Shown one piece after another: positions 1 to 9,360 of a stretch of DNA of 64,000 nt. The notes beneath the pieces are model-generated. The model did not search any database and was not told the origin of the DNA. It saw only the letters and a list, made by a program, of their open reading frames with translations. How positions within the stretch are numbered: position 1 is the first letter of the stretch; the number at the start of each line of letters is the position of its first letter. Origin of the DNA: Pseudomonas sp. P8_241 (lineage in GTDB: Bacteria > Pseudomonadota > Gammaproteobacteria > Pseudomonadales > Pseudomonadaceae); assembly GCF_034008315.1 (NCBI RefSeq), contig NZ_CP125377.1:1438001-1502000 (forward strand), in the 5' to 3' direction. Both the position numbers and the translations under genes were made by a program.

Positions 1-912
1 TAGCACGATCTCGTCGCTGCGCTGGACCCCGGCGGTGAAGGCGCGGCACAGATCGAGGAACTCGCGCATCGCCGAGGTCTGGTATTTCTGTTTGTGCCAG
101 ATGAAGTAAAACTGCCGCGACAGGTCCAGATCCGGCGTTTCCACCGCGACGAGACTGCCGCGGCGGAATGCATCGCGTAATGCCAGCCGCGATATACAGC
201 CAATCCCCAGACCTGACTCCACCGCGCGCTTGATTGCCTCGGTGTGTTCCAGCTCCAGGCGGACATTCAACGAGCTGCGATGGTGGCGCATGGCCTGGTC
301 GAAGGTCAGCCGTGTGCCTGAACCTTGCTCACGCAGGATCCACGCTTCGTGGCTCAATTCGTCCATGGTCGCGGAGCCACGCTTGGCCAACGGATGCTGC
401 GGGGCGCAAAACACCACCAATTCGTCTTCAACCCAGCTCTGTACTTCGATGTCCGGGTGGCTGCAATCGCCTTCGATTAGACCCAGGTCAATTTCGTAGT
501 GAGCCACTTGTTGCACGATATTGGCAGTGTTCTGTACGTGCAGCTTTACCTGGCTTTCCGGATGGCGCTGCATGAAGCTGCCGATCAGCAGGGTCGCCAG
601 GTAGTTGCCGATGGTCAGCGTCGCGCCCACCGCTAGCGAGCCGAAACCCGATTTGCCATTGAGCAGGTCCTCGATTTCCTTGGCCTGGTCCAGCAGGGCG
701 ACAGCTTGCGGCAGCAGTTGCTTGCCCAGCGCATTGAGGCTCAGTCGTTTGCCGGCACGGTCGAACAACTGGCAGCTGCATTGGCGCTCCAGTTCGGTGA
801 TCGAGGTGCTCGCCGCCGATTGCGAGAGGTTGAGCAAGCCCGCAGCACGGGATACGCTTTCCTGCTGGGCAACGGCGACGAAGACTTGTAGTTGACGAAG
901 AGTAAATCGCAT
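1..912 (-). CDS. finR: LysR-family regulator FinR (3' end off window)
   Basis: LysR-type transcriptional regulator. The N-terminus starts MRFTLRQLQVFVAVAQQES and continues into a typical winged HTH (SRAAGLLNLSQSAASTSITE), followed by the substrate-binding fold (VGATLTIGNYLATLL, CISRLALRDAF). The reading frame is open to base 1 (304 codons). The family is usually about 300-310 residues, so only the last few codons and the stop are missing. It is divergent from fpr across 139 bp, the arrangement in which Pseudomonas FinR activates fpr under oxidative stress. The ATG at 912 is the only start that keeps the HTH complete. The name rests on synteny plus family; the LysR call itself is firm. Confidence 0.85.
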   Translation of the reverse strand, partial: MRFTLRQLQVFVAVAQQESVSRAAGLLNLSQSAASTSITELERQCSCQLFDRAGKRLSLNALGKQLLPQAVALLDQAKEIEDLLNGKSGFGSLAVGATLTIGNYLATLLIGSFMQRHPESQVKLHVQNTANIVQQVAHYEIDLGLIEGDCSHPDIEVQSWVEDELVVFCAPQHPLAKRGSATMDELSHEAWILREQGSGTRLTFDQAMRHHRSSLNVRLELEHTEAIKRAVESGLGIGCISRLALRDAFRRGSLVAVETPDLDLSRQFYFIWHKQKYQTSAMREFLDLCRAFTAGVQRSDEIVL

Positions 913-1051
913 ATCGATATAACCGATAACCCTTATCTTAATAATCCAGTTAACAGATATTGTCGTCGCTATTAGAATGCGATGCAATTGCGCGCCGCAG
1001 CGCTCGTCCTAATGAGCTAGCGCAGACCTAATTTCCAGGAGTCCCACGTAC
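913..1051. promoter_or_regulatory. finR-fpr divergent control region
   Basis: AT-rich gap between two divergent genes, where a LysR regulator would be expected to bind. A perfect 10-bp palindrome, ATATCGATAT, lies at 911-920 beside the finR start, followed by a GATAAC/TTATC-rich stretch. The fpr ribosome site AGGAG is at 1037-1041. Binding by FinR is inferred from the arrangement, not seen. Confidence 0.45.
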
Positions 1052-1831
1052 ATGAGCAACATGAACCACGAGCGTGTCCTCAGTGTTCATCACTGGAACG
1101 ACACTCTGTTCAGCTTCAAGTGCACCCGCGATCCGGGCCTGCGCTTCGAGAACGGTCAGTTCGTGATGATCGGCCTGCAACAGCCCAATGGCCGCCCGCT
1201 TATGCGCGCTTACTCGATTGCCAGCCCGAACTGGGAAGAGCATCTCGAGTTCTTCAGCATCAAGGTGCCGGATGGTCCGCTGACTTCCCAGTTGCAGCAC
1301 CTGAAGGAAGGCGACGAGATCATCATCAGCAAGAAGCCTACCGGCACGCTGGTGCTGGATGACTTGAAACCTGGCAAACATTTGTACCTGCTCAGCACCG
1401 GTACCGGTCTGGCGCCGTTCATGAGCGTCATCCAGGACCCGGAAACCTACGAGCGTTTCGAAAAAGTGATCCTGTGCCACGGCGTGCGTTACGTCAACGA
1501 AGTCGCTTACCGCGAGTTCATCACCGAGCACCTGCCGCAGAACGAGTTCTTCGGTGATGCGCTGCGTGACAAGTTGATCTACTACCCGACCGTGACCCGC
1601 GAACCGTTCGAGAACGAAGGTCGCCTGACCGACCTGATGCGCAGTGGCAAGCTGTTCAGCGACATCGGTCTGCCGCCGATCAACCCGCAGGACGACCGCG
1701 CCATGCTGTGCGGCAGCCCAAGCATGCTCGATGAGACCAGCGAAGTGCTTAACAGCTTCGGCCTGAAAGTCTCGCCGCGGATGCGCGAGCCGGGTGATTA
1801 CCTGATCGAGCGTGCGTTCGTCGAGAAGTGA
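1052..1831 (+). CDS. fpr: Ferredoxin/flavodoxin-NADP(+) reductase
   Basis: 259-residue FAD-dependent ferredoxin-NADP reductase, moving electrons between NADPH and ferredoxin or flavodoxin in the cytoplasm. Visible motifs are the FAD-binding RAYSIASP near residue 53, the NADP-binding GTGLAPFMSV near residue 117, CHGVRYVNEVAY, and the pyridine-nucleotide motif MLCGSPSMLDE near residue 218. Length and motif order are those of bacterial (plant-type subclass I) Fpr. AGGAG precedes the ATG by about 10 bases. It is divergent from finR and probably induced by it; in Pseudomonas this enzyme supports redox balance and Fe-S cluster repair. It is monocistronic, ending at a strong hairpin after a REP pair. 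Confidence 0.95.
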   Translation: MSNMNHERVLSVHHWNDTLFSFKCTRDPGLRFENGQFVMIGLQQPNGRPLMRAYSIASPNWEEHLEFFSIKVPDGPLTSQLQHLKEGDEIIISKKPTGTLVLDDLKPGKHLYLLSTGTGLAPFMSVIQDPETYERFEKVILCHGVRYVNEVAYREFITEHLPQNEFFGDALRDKLIYYPTVTREPFENEGRLTDLMRSGKLFSDIGLPPINPQDDRAMLCGSPSMLDETSEVLNSFGLKVSPRMREPGDYLIERAFVEK

Positions 1832-1842
1832 CCGAAGGTCAC

Positions 1843-1945
1843 CTGTAGGAGCTGGCTTGCCAGCGAAGGGCTTGAGTGCACCGCATTCATTCAGTTAGTT
1901 CGCGTCATCGTTAACGACCATCGCGAGCGAGCTCGCTCCTACAGG
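1843..1945. repeat. REP inverted pair
   Basis: Two Pseudomonas REP units in inverted orientation: CTGTAGGAGCTGGCTTGCC at 1843 and a reversed copy ending GCTCGCTCCTACAGG at 1945. They lie between the fpr stop and the shared terminator. Confidence 0.8.
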
Positions 1946-1953
1946 ACTCAACA

Positions 1954-2002
1954 AAAAAGCCCGCGCAGCCTGAGAAGGCAGCGCGGGCTTTTTCGTTTTT
2001 GC
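1954..2002. terminator. Bidirectional terminator fpr/trmO
   Basis: Stem AAAAAGCCCGCGC / GCGCGGGCTTTTT with a 15-base loop. A T-run follows on both strands, so it can end fpr from the left and trmO from the right. Confidence 0.9.
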
Positions 2003-2005
2003 GGA

Positions 2006-2704
2006 TTATGCGTTTGCGGGGATGACCTCTAGCACCCGAATCATCTCTGGCGTCGGGTAATGCCAGCGCACATCCACGTCCCAGAACTGCGCACCGTATT
2101 CTCTCTGCGGTGCAGGCGTCTGGTACGCCGGGCGCGGGTCTTGCGCCAGGCACTGCTCAATCAGCTCAACCAACGGCTCACCAAGACGCAGGGCGTGTTC
2201 GTGAGCCTGTTGCAGCGCCGAGTCTGCCCAGTGCACGGCAATCAACTGTGGCGCCGCGCTGGCGATGCTGTTGGACGCCGAATCGATAATGTCGGCGTAC
2301 GGCACGTAGGGTTTGATGTCGAGCACCGGTGTGCCGTCCAACAGATCGATGCCGGAGACCCACAGACGATTGGCTTCGACCTTGTCCAGTTTGACCACGG
2401 ACTGCCCGATGCCATTGGGGCGATGCGTGGCGCGCGTGGCAAACACGCCCATGGACTTGTTGCCGCCGAGGCGAGGCGGGCGCACCTTCAGGCGTGGTTT
2501 TTCTTCCAGGGCCTGATGGAACAGGAACAACAGCCAGACATGGCTGACCTGCTCCAGTCCCTGCACCGCGTCACCCTGATCGAAGGGCGTTACCAGTTCC
2601 AGGACGCCGCGAGCGGCCGGTGCCAGTTGCGGCTGGCGCGGAATCGCAAATTTCTCCTTGAAGCAGGAGCGCACGAAGCCGATGGGGGAAACGCTGTAAG
2701 TCAT
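2006..2704 (-). CDS. trmO: tRNA (N6-threonylcarbamoyl-A37) methyltransferase TrmO
   Basis: 232-residue member of the TsaA/YaeB/VirR family. TrmO uses S-adenosylmethionine to methylate the threonylcarbamoyl-A37 of tRNA-Thr, which sharpens decoding. The N-terminus MTYSVSPIGFVRSCFKEKF and the core FATRATHRPNGIGQSVVKL near residues 89-107, then DLLDGTPVLDIKPYVPYAD near residue 120, are the family signature. The C-terminal part (DPRPAYQ, EYGAQFWDVDVRW) matches the proteobacterial type. It is convergent with fpr and shares its terminator. Length is normal for the proteobacterial proteins. Confidence 0.93.
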   Translation of the reverse strand: MTYSVSPIGFVRSCFKEKFAIPRQPQLAPAARGVLELVTPFDQGDAVQGLEQVSHVWLLFLFHQALEEKPRLKVRPPRLGGNKSMGVFATRATHRPNGIGQSVVKLDKVEANRLWVSGIDLLDGTPVLDIKPYVPYADIIDSASNSIASAAPQLIAVHWADSALQQAHEHALRLGEPLVELIEQCLAQDPRPAYQTPAPQREYGAQFWDVDVRWHYPTPEMIRVLEVIPANA

Positions 2705-2761
2705 GGTCTGGATTCGAGGCAGGACGGAGTCGCGTATGATAACCCGCGATGGGTCGCCCCG

Positions 2762-3616
2762 TTATTCCAGCATCCTGCCGAGCAGCCAACTCCCCGCCGG
2801 TCCAGGCGGGTTCAGACGCGACCACAGAGCATCCACCGACACCGTTTTCGGCCAGCCACGTACCTCCAGTTCCTGCAATGTACCCGGCCCGAAACGCTCT
2901 ACCAGCCAGCGGGGCAATGGCGCCCAGCCGAAACCGCCCTGGGCCATTTCCAGCAGCATCAGATAACTCGGCGCCGACCAGACGCGGCCCTTCGCCCGAC
3001 TTTCATACGGATTGACGATGGTCGCCAGGCGCAACTCGCGGTGCTGATAGAGCTGGTCCTGATGAATGGTTTTCTGCGCCGCCAGCGGGTGCTGGGGCGA
3101 CACGAACAAGGCGATCTCGGTGCGCTCATCCACGGTCGAACTGACAAGGTCCGGCGGGTAGCTTTCCTGCATTTCGGCGAAGGCCACATTCGCGCGGCCG
3201 CTCTGTACCAGCGCCACCAAGTCATCGCATTCGGCGATCAGGCATTCGAGCTCGAGGTCAGGGTAGCGCTGCTCGAACGCACTGAGTGCGCCCTCGAAAC
3301 GGTCCGACTGATAGGTGTCGGAAAGCGCCACGGTCAGCTTGGCTTCGACCCCTTGGGACAGTTGGCTGGCAGTCATTTCCAGACGGCTGGTGGCCGCGAG
3401 AATCTCTTCGGCCCGTTGCAACATGACGTGACCGGCCGGCGTCAGGCTCGGCTTGCGGCTGCTGCGGTCGAACAGGGTCAGGTTCAGATCGATCTCCAGG
3501 CTTGCAACTGCCGCGCTGATGGTCGACTGACTGCGGCCGAGCTTGCGCGCCGCAGCGGAAAACGAACCTTGGGTAGCGGCTTCGACAAACGCCAGCAGCA
3601 CTTCGTGAGAGGCCAT
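2762..3616 (-). CDS. LysR-family transcriptional regulator
   Basis: 284 residues. The N-terminal winged HTH (LLAFVEAATQGSFSAAARKLGRSQSTISAAVASLE) is textbook LysR and is followed by a periplasmic-binding-like effector domain (KLTVALSDTYQSDRF...). It is divergent from the PACE efflux gene at 3718 across about 100 bp. LysR regulators commonly control the divergent neighbour, and LysR-PACE pairs are a known arrangement, so efflux control is the likely role. The inducer is unknown. The gap holds several ATCGAT repeats (around 3650-3660) that could belong to the binding site. Confidence 0.85.
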   Translation of the reverse strand: MASHEVLLAFVEAATQGSFSAAARKLGRSQSTISAAVASLEIDLNLTLFDRSSRKPSLTPAGHVMLQRAEEILAATSRLEMTASQLSQGVEAKLTVALSDTYQSDRFEGALSAFEQRYPDLELECLIAECDDLVALVQSGRANVAFAEMQESYPPDLVSSTVDERTEIALFVSPQHPLAAQKTIHQDQLYQHRELRLATIVNPYESRAKGRVWSAPSYLMLLEMAQGGFGWAPLPRWLVERFGPGTLQELEVRGWPKTVSVDALWSRLNPPGPAGSWLLGRMLE

Positions 3617-3717
3617 GAACTATCGCCTTGATCGATGGTTATTGATTATGAAGTATCGATGTGATGACGGATCATGGCAACCACAGTCAGTCATCAAGTT
3701 CCTCAAGGAGTCAGGCC

Positions 3718-4155
3718 ATGAGCGCCAACAAATCCATCACCGAACGAATTTTCCAGGCCATGGGCTTTGAACTGCTGGCCATCGTCATTTGTACCCCGTT
3801 GCTGGCGTGGATCATGGACAAGCCGATGCTGGAAATGGGTATGGTGACCGTCCTCATTGCCGCCCTGGCTCTGGCCTGGAACGTAGTATTCAACGGGATG
3901 TTCGACCGTGCGCTCAAGCGCTTTGCCATTGCGCACACGGCCTGGACCCGCGTCGTGCATGCGTTGCTGTTTGAAGGCGGTCTGGTGGCGATGGGCGTGC
4001 CGCTGATTGCCTGGTGGCTGAGTGTCAGCCTGTGGCAGGCGTTTTTGCTGGACATCGGCGTGTTGCTGTTCTTCCTGCCGTACACCTACATCTATCACTG
4101 GGTGTATGACGTGGTGCGGGAACGGATGGTCATGCAGCGCGCTTGTGTGGAATAA
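3718..4155 (+). CDS. PACE-family efflux transporter
   Basis: 145-residue inner-membrane protein with four predicted helices (residues about 15-32, 40-58, 82-105, 110-130). It forms the duplicated bacterial-transmembrane-pair fold of PACE (proteobacterial antimicrobial compound efflux) proteins such as AceI. Family features are ERIFQAMGFELLAI near the start, NVVFNGMFDRA and R-VVHALLFEGGL in the middle, and LPYTYIYHWVYD near the end. The frame is open further upstream, but the ATG at 3718 is preceded by AAGGAG at 3704-3709 and gives the family's usual N-terminus. Biguanide or diamine export is known for some relatives; the substrate here is not known. Confidence 0.88.
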   Translation: MSANKSITERIFQAMGFELLAIVICTPLLAWIMDKPMLEMGMVTVLIAALALAWNVVFNGMFDRALKRFAIAHTAWTRVVHALLFEGGLVAMGVPLIAWWLSVSLWQAFLLDIGVLLFFLPYTYIYHWVYDVVRERMVMQRACVE

Positions 4156-4160
4156 AGCAA

Positions 4161-4208
4161 AGATCGCAACCTCGGTAGGAGCTGCCGCAGGCTGCGATCT
4201 CTTTTTTT
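4161..4208 (+). terminator. Rho-independent terminator built on a REP unit
   Basis: AGATCGCA at 4161-4168 pairs perfectly with TGCGATCT at 4193-4200 and is followed by a run of seven T. The loop contains a REP-type GTAGGAGCTGCCGCAGGC. It lies six bases after the PACE stop codon. Confidence 0.85.
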
Positions 4209-4211
4209 GCC

Positions 4212-4430
4212 TGACAAAAACATCCCGTCTGACGCTTCCACTCGCTGACCATTGATCCACTGACTCCCCTGCGTCAAAAGCAGCGCAATTGCAGCGCCAA
4301 TGTCATCCGGCAAACCGGCGCGGCCCTGCGCGGTGTTGTTCGCCGTGATGTTGCAGGCACCCCGTTCCTTGGCCTGATAATGCGTCAGCAATTCCATCGC
4401 ACCCTTCATCGCCGGCGCTCTGACCATGCG
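4212..4430 (-). pseudogene. Short-chain dehydrogenase remnant (C-terminal part)
   Basis: The minus-strand translation KGAMELLTHYQAKERGA...NITANNTAQGRAG, then PDDIGAAIALLLTQGSQWINGQ and ASDGMFL, matches the last ~70 residues of classical SDR oxidoreductases (catalytic-Lys helix region, NTVAPG turn, WINGQ-ie-SGGM end). The N-terminal Rossmann half and Ser/Tyr catalytic region are absent. The fragment is bounded by a REP unit upstream and runs into the terminator of the PACE gene. Several family-invariant residues have changed, so this is a decayed relic rather than a gene. Confidence 0.7.
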
Positions 4431-4466
4431 GTCTTTCAGCCACTGGATACGGATCCTGCCAGGCCG

Positions 4467-4494
4467 TCTTCGCTGGCAAGCCAGCTCCTACAGG
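4467..4494. repeat. Single REP unit
   Basis: One REP sequence ending AGCCAGCTCCTACAG, between the SDR remnant and the pit gene. Confidence 0.7.
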
Positions 4495-4501
4495 GGGCCA
4501 T

Positions 4502-6124
4502 TTAGAACAACTGGGTGAACAACCAATACAAACTGCCCGACAGCACAATCGCCGCCGGCAAGGTCAGCACCCAGGCCATCAGCAGATTGCGGATAGTCTT
4601 CATCTGCAAGCCACCGCCATTGGCAACCATGGTCCCGGCCACGCCTGAGGACAAGACATGAGTGGTCGACACCGGCAGGCCGAACATGTCGGCAGCGCCG
4701 ATGGTCAGCATGGCCACGGTTTCCGCCGAGGCGCCCTGTGCGTAGGTCAGGTGGGTCTTGCCGATCTTCTCGCCGACGGTCACCACGATGCGTTTCCAGC
4801 CGACCATGGTGCCCAGGCCCAGAGCAATGGCCACCGCGATCTTCACCCACAACGGAATGAATCGCGTGGAGTTGTCGATCTGTTGTTTGAACAGTTGCAG
4901 CTTGTCGCTGGTGTCGGCGTCGAAGTTGACGACTTTGTTCTTGTCCATCAGGCGAATGGTTTCGCTGGCCAGGTACATGTCGTTACGCACGTTGCTCACG
5001 GCTTCAGCCGGGACTTTCGACAGCGACCCGTAACCTTTTACTTCGGCGCCAATGCTACCGGTCAATGCGGCGAGCGCAGGCACCAGTTGCGGTGTCGCGT
5101 CTTTGCTTCGTACGTATTCGGACAGCACTGAGCGCGGGTCGGCGGGTGCCGGTTGCGGTGCCGCTTTCACCAGCGCTTGTTGGGTAACTTGCGCGACGGC
5201 AGCGAATTGCAACGCTTGATCGGCGGGCATGGCGCGGTTCAGTGCGTAAGCCATTGGCAGGGTGCCGACCAGAATCAACATGATCAGGCCCATGCCTTTT
5301 TGGCCGTCGTTGGAACCATGGGCGAAGGACACACCGGTGCACGTCAGGATCAGCAGGCCGCGAATCCACCACGGTGGCGGGGTATCGCCTTTGGGTTCTT
5401 TGTACAGCGCACGGTTCTTGACGAAAGCGCGCAGGGCCAACAACAACAGGGCAGCAAAGCCGAAACCGACCAAAGGCGAAAGCAGCAGTGCATAACCAAT
5501 CTTGGTCGCCTGTGCCCAATCCACGCCGCTGGTGCCGTCGCGTCCATGCATCAGCGCGTTGGCAACACCGACACCGATGATCGAACCGATCAACGTGTGC
5601 GATGAGGACGCCGGCAGCCCCAGCCACCAGGTGCCAAGGTTCCACAGGATGGCCGCGATGAGCAGGGCGAAGATCATGGCGAAACCAGCCGATGACCCAA
5701 CCTGCAGAATCAATTCCACCGGCAGCAGGGCGATGATGCCGAAGGCCACTGCACCGCTGGACAGTAACACCCCGAGGAAGTTGAAGAATCCGGACCAGAC
5801 CACGGCGAAGTTCGGCGGCAGCGAGTTGGTGTAAATCACCGTGGCCACTGCGTTGGCGGTGTCGTGGAAGCCGTTGACGAACTCGAAGCCCAGCGCAATC
5901 AGCAGCGCCACACCCAGCAGCAGAAACGGTGTCCATGTGGTCACCACGGTGCCCAGTTCGCGCATGTCGTGCATCAGGCTGTAAGCGGTGAATAGCAAGC
6001 CGATGCCCAGTACGGCAAAAAACACCACGATAGTCAGCAAGCCGGGTTTTTTATCGAGTTGCAGCTTGGCGCTGCCAGCTGGCGCCGGGGAGGCGGTGAA
6101 GGAGGGGGTGGCCATGCCTGACAT
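4502..6124 (-). CDS. Inorganic phosphate transporter, Pit family
   Basis: 540-residue low-affinity phosphate:cation symporter of the inner membrane. Both PD001131-type repeats are visible: GFVNGFHDTANAVATVIYT near residues 80-98 and LPVSTTHVLSSGVAGTM near residue 490. The intervening motifs ASSSHTLIGSIIGVG and SFAHGSNDGQKGMGL are also present. Around 10-12 hydrophobic segments flank a soluble loop (about residues 305-430). Two starts are possible: ATG at 6124, or ATG at 6115, which has AGGA at a better 9-base distance. No pho box was recognised. A monocistronic unit is likely. Confidence 0.93.
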   Translation of the reverse strand: MSGMATPSFTASPAPAGSAKLQLDKKPGLLTIVVFFAVLGIGLLFTAYSLMHDMRELGTVVTTWTPFLLLGVALLIALGFEFVNGFHDTANAVATVIYTNSLPPNFAVVWSGFFNFLGVLLSSGAVAFGIIALLPVELILQVGSSAGFAMIFALLIAAILWNLGTWWLGLPASSSHTLIGSIIGVGVANALMHGRDGTSGVDWAQATKIGYALLLSPLVGFGFAALLLLALRAFVKNRALYKEPKGDTPPPWWIRGLLILTCTGVSFAHGSNDGQKGMGLIMLILVGTLPMAYALNRAMPADQALQFAAVAQVTQQALVKAAPQPAPADPRSVLSEYVRSKDATPQLVPALAALTGSIGAEVKGYGSLSKVPAEAVSNVRNDMYLASETIRLMDKNKVVNFDADTSDKLQLFKQQIDNSTRFIPLWVKIAVAIALGLGTMVGWKRIVVTVGEKIGKTHLTYAQGASAETVAMLTIGAADMFGLPVSTTHVLSSGVAGTMVANGGGLQMKTIRNLLMAWVLTLPAAIVLSGSLYWLFTQLF

Positions 6125-6233
6125 TCCTGAGAAGGGAAGGAGTGTTGGTCATGATCATTGCGAAATGTTACAGGGAGACTGCTTTAGGTCAGTGTTTGGG
6201 TTGTTTGCAATTCCGTTAATCTGAAATGCATTC

Positions 6234-6336
6234 CTGTAGGAGCAAGCTTGCTCGCGATGGTCGTGAACGATAACGCTTGAAACCTGGCACCCAGCGGTGC
6301 CGTTTGGTTTTTCGCGAGCAAGCTCGCTCCTACAGG
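6234..6336. repeat. REP inverted pair
   Basis: CTGTAGGAGCAAGCTTGCTCGC at 6234 and its inverted partner ending GCTCGCTCCTACAG at 6336, between the pit and CorA-type genes. Confidence 0.8.
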
Positions 6337-6348
6337 TTTCACGGACGT

Positions 6349-7371
6349 TCAGTAATCCTGTCGCTTGCGAAATGCCCAGCGTCCGGCAATCACGGTGAAC
6401 GTTGCCACCAGTGCCACCAGAATCCAGAATCCCTCCGGATCCTGGGAGAGCGGCACACCACCGACGTTCATGCCGAAGAAACCGGCAATGATGTTGATTG
6501 GCAAGGCCAGCACCGTCACCACCGTCAAGGTGAACAGCGTGCGGTTACTTTGTTCGTTGAGGTTGGCGGCAATTTCTTCCTGCAACAGCTTGATCCGTTC
6601 ACCCAGCGCCGTGAGGTCATTGATGATCAGGGCAAACTCCTCGGTGGACTTGCGCAGCTCTTTCACGTCCTCCTTTTGCAGCCATTGCGGTGGACGGTTG
6701 AGCAGACGCAGCAATGACCCCGGCTCCAGCGCCAGCAACCGTTGCAGGCGCACCAGCACCCGACGGTTGGCCCCCAGCTCTGCCCGATTGGTCGACGGTC
6801 GCGAGGACAGCAATTGGTCTTCGACCTGATCCACGCTCAGGCTGGTCTTGCGCACGATCTGAGTCAGTACTTCGCCCTGGTCGCGCAGCAGATGCACCAG
6901 CAGTTCCAGAGGCGAACGAAAGCGTTCACCGGCCTTGACCGACGAGCGCAACTTATCCACCGAGTGCAGCGGTTGCAGACGCGCACTGATGATCAGACGG
7001 CTACGGGCGCATACCCATAACGTCGAGACATCGGAGGAGACCATGCTGCTGAGGTTGAACACTACATCGTTGACCACCGCCAGCAGCGCCGAGTCGACGT
7101 GCTCGATACGTGTCGAACGCGAGCCTTCGTGCAGTGCTTCGAAAAACTCATCGGGCAGCTCCAGATGACTTTTCATCCAGCGCTCGCACGCGGCGTGGGC
7201 GAGGTTCAGGTGTAGCCAGAGAAACTGCTCGTCGTCCTCCGGCTGTTGCAGACATCGCAACGCCTCGGCCGAGTCGATTTCCCGGCCGCGTTCACCTGGG
7301 CGAAAACTGAATCCATAAAGCAGGCCGAACAGATCGGGATCCCGATGGCTTTGATCGATGCTGTGATTCAT
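6349..7371 (-). CDS. ZntB-like zinc/CorA-family transporter
   Basis: 340-residue CorA/ZntB superfamily channel. It has a long cytoplasmic alpha/beta and helical N-terminal part, then two C-terminal membrane helices (about residues 278-300 and 314-333) with the family's GMN signature in FFGMNVGGVPL between them. The glycine-valine-proline context (GGVP rather than the CorA magnesium loop) favours the ZntB branch, which moves zinc with protons. The frame extends to a TTG at 7383, but the ATG at 7371 gives the better N-terminus (MNHSIDQSHRD). It stands alone between REP repeats and a divergent chemoreceptor gene. Confidence 0.88.
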   Translation of the reverse strand: MNHSIDQSHRDPDLFGLLYGFSFRPGERGREIDSAEALRCLQQPEDDEQFLWLHLNLAHAACERWMKSHLELPDEFFEALHEGSRSTRIEHVDSALLAVVNDVVFNLSSMVSSDVSTLWVCARSRLIISARLQPLHSVDKLRSSVKAGERFRSPLELLVHLLRDQGEVLTQIVRKTSLSVDQVEDQLLSSRPSTNRAELGANRRVLVRLQRLLALEPGSLLRLLNRPPQWLQKEDVKELRKSTEEFALIINDLTALGERIKLLQEEIAANLNEQSNRTLFTLTVVTVLALPINIIAGFFGMNVGGVPLSQDPEGFWILVALVATFTVIAGRWAFRKRQDY

Positions 7372-7643
7372 GAGTGCTCGCAAAGGAAAGCGCCTGTCGC
7401 AGGTTTTACAGGTTCACCTGAGCGGCATCATCGCAAGCGCAGATGACGTTTTCATGACAGTAAAAAGACCGCAGTCGCAACGCTACCGGCGGTCGGTATT
7501 TTCTCAAGAACCGCTCTGGCACGCCGATTACGTTTGGGTCAAGTTGCGCGCCGACGGCGACCCGCCGAGACCGTAGACAAAGAAGTCCGGACATTTTCAC
7601 GCCTTAACCGGGCGTGCCTCATTCCTGCCATGAGTACCCTTCG

Positions 7644-9269
7644 ATGCTTTTGCAAAAGTCCCTGAGAACGCAAATTCTCGCCCTGCTGAGCGGTAGTCTG
7701 ATCGCGACGCTGTTGATCGCACTGAGCTGCTTTCATTTTCTGTCCAGTGGTGTGCAGAACTACGCCAATTTGATCGAAGGTCCGCTGCATACCTCGCAAT
7801 TAATCGATGAAGCCAACCTGCAATTCAAGGTGCAGGTTCAGGAGTGGAAAAACGTCCTGCTGCGTGGCAAGCAGCCGGCAGACCTGAACAAGTACTGGGC
7901 GCAATTCGAAGACCGACAGCGCGACGTGCAGAACATCCTTGGCGAACTGGCCGGACAAAAGGGCATCGAGCCGCAACTCAAGACCCGTATCGAACGCTTG
8001 CGTGACGAGCACCGTTTGCTGGGGGCGGCCTATCAGAAGGGTCGTGATGCCTTTGTGGCAGCAGGCGGTGACCCGGCGGCCGGTGACGCAGCGCTGAAGG
8101 GCGTGGACCGTGCGGCCAGCGATCAGATGAGCGAACTGGTCAGCGCGTTACGCAAGCAGGGCGCGGAGCAATCGACGCTGATCAGTGCCAGTGCCGATCG
8201 CACGGTATGGCTGGGCATCGTTGTCATGCTGGCCTCGGGGTTGTTGATTGGCCTGCTGAGCCTGTGGCTGGTCAATCGCAACCTGGTCGAGCCGATTCGC
8301 CAGTTGATCGATTATGTTGCCCAGCTTAGTCAGGGCCGTATCGCTGAGCGCGTGTCCAGTCACCGTCAGGATGAACTGGGAAAACTGGCAATGGCTGCCA
8401 ACACACTGCGCGATTTTCTCGCTGAAACCTTCAGCCGTTTGCAGCGCAGTGCTTCGGACCTGGACAGCGCCAGCGGTGAGCTGAACTCGATTGCGACCGT
8501 GATGGCGGGTGGCACCAACGAGCAGTTCAATCGCACCGATCAGGTGGCCACGGCGATGAACGAAATGTCTGCCACCGCACAGGAAGTGGCGCGTCATGCG
8601 GCCGATGCAGCACGGGCAGCGGACGACGCCGACCAGAACGCGCAGCAGGGCGAAAAAGTCATGCAGGGCACGATTCACACCATCACCCAGATGCGCGGTG
8701 AAATCACCAACACTGCCAACGTGATCCGCCAATTGGAAACCGACAGCGGTCGCATCGGCAAAGTGCTGGAAGTGATCCGCGGCATTGCCGAACAGACCAA
8801 TCTGCTGGCGCTCAACGCTGCCATCGAAGCGGCCCGTGCCGGTGAAGCCGGGCGTGGTTTCGCGGTGGTGGCCGATGAAGTGCGCAGCCTGGCCCAGCGC
8901 ACGGCGGCATCGATCATCGAGATCAACCAGATCATTCAAACCGTGCAGACCGGCGCGATCGATGCGGCTCAGGCGATTGAAAGCGGACAGGCGCGCAGCG
9001 ATGAAAGCGTTGAGCAAGTGACCCAGGCCGGTGCCATGCTGGAGCGCATCACCCTGGCCGTGGAGGCGATCCGCGACATGAATCGCCAGATCGCCACCGC
9101 TGCCGAAGAGCAGACCTCGGTGGCCGAAGACATCTCGCGCAACCTCACCGAGATCACCAGCATCGCCAGCACCAATCTGGATAACGTGCAGCGCACCGAA
9201 GCGGCGAGTCACAACCTGCATGGTTTGTCGGGGCAGTTGAATGAGGTGACGGCACGTCTGAGGGCGTGA
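7644..9269 (+). CDS. Methyl-accepting chemotaxis protein
   Basis: 541-residue chemoreceptor. A first membrane helix spans residues 12-34 and a short periplasmic helical sensor of about 150 residues follows. The second membrane helix (about 186-208) leads to HAMP ([21 protein letters not shown]) and the long cytoplasmic coiled coil. The highly conserved hairpin tip [19 protein letters not shown] and [15 protein letters not shown] lie near residues 380-420. Methylation-helix glutamines and glutamates flank the tip. There is no C-terminal CheR-docking pentapeptide. A GTG at 7614 would add ten residues, but the ATG at 7644 fits the membrane anchor. Ligand unknown. Confidence 0.93.
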   Translation: MLLQKSLRTQILALLSGSLIATLLIALSCFHFLSSGVQNYANLIEGPLHTSQLIDEANLQFKVQVQEWKNVLLRGKQPADLNKYWAQFEDRQRDVQNILGELAGQKGIEPQLKTRIERLRDEHRLLGAAYQKGRDAFVAAGGDPAAGDAALKGVDRAASDQMSELVSALRKQGAEQSTLISASADRTVWLGIVVMLASGLLIGLLSLWLVNRNLVEPIRQLIDYVAQLSQGRIAERVSSHRQDELGKLAMAANTLRDFLAETFSRLQRSASDLDSASGELNSIATVMAGGTNEQFNRTDQVATAMNEMSATAQEVARHAADAARAADDADQNAQQGEKVMQGTIHTITQMRGEITNTANVIRQLETDSGRIGKVLEVIRGIAEQTNLLALNAAIEAARAGEAGRGFAVVADEVRSLAQRTAASIIEINQIIQTVQTGAIDAAQAIESGQARSDESVEQVTQAGAMLERITLAVEAIRDMNRQIATAAEEQTSVAEDISRNLTEITSIASTNLDNVQRTEAASHNLHGLSGQLNEVTARLRA

Positions 9270-9289
9270 TGGCCTGAGTAGTCAAGACG

Positions 9290-9326
9290 AAAAAAGCCGC
9301 AAGATCGGAAGATCGTGCGGCTTTTT
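9290..9326 (+). terminator. Rho-independent terminator
   Basis: AAAAAGCCGCAAGATC / GATCGTGCGGCTTTTT hairpin with a T-run just after the chemoreceptor stop. Confidence 0.88.
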
Positions 9327-9360
9327 GTTGTGTGACAACATCACATTCTCACGGACCTTG

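Noticed and set aside
2060..3631. 523-codon plus-strand open frame
   Set aside because: It is the antisense of trmO and of the LysR gene, both of which have full protein-family signatures; the long opening comes from high-GC codon bias.
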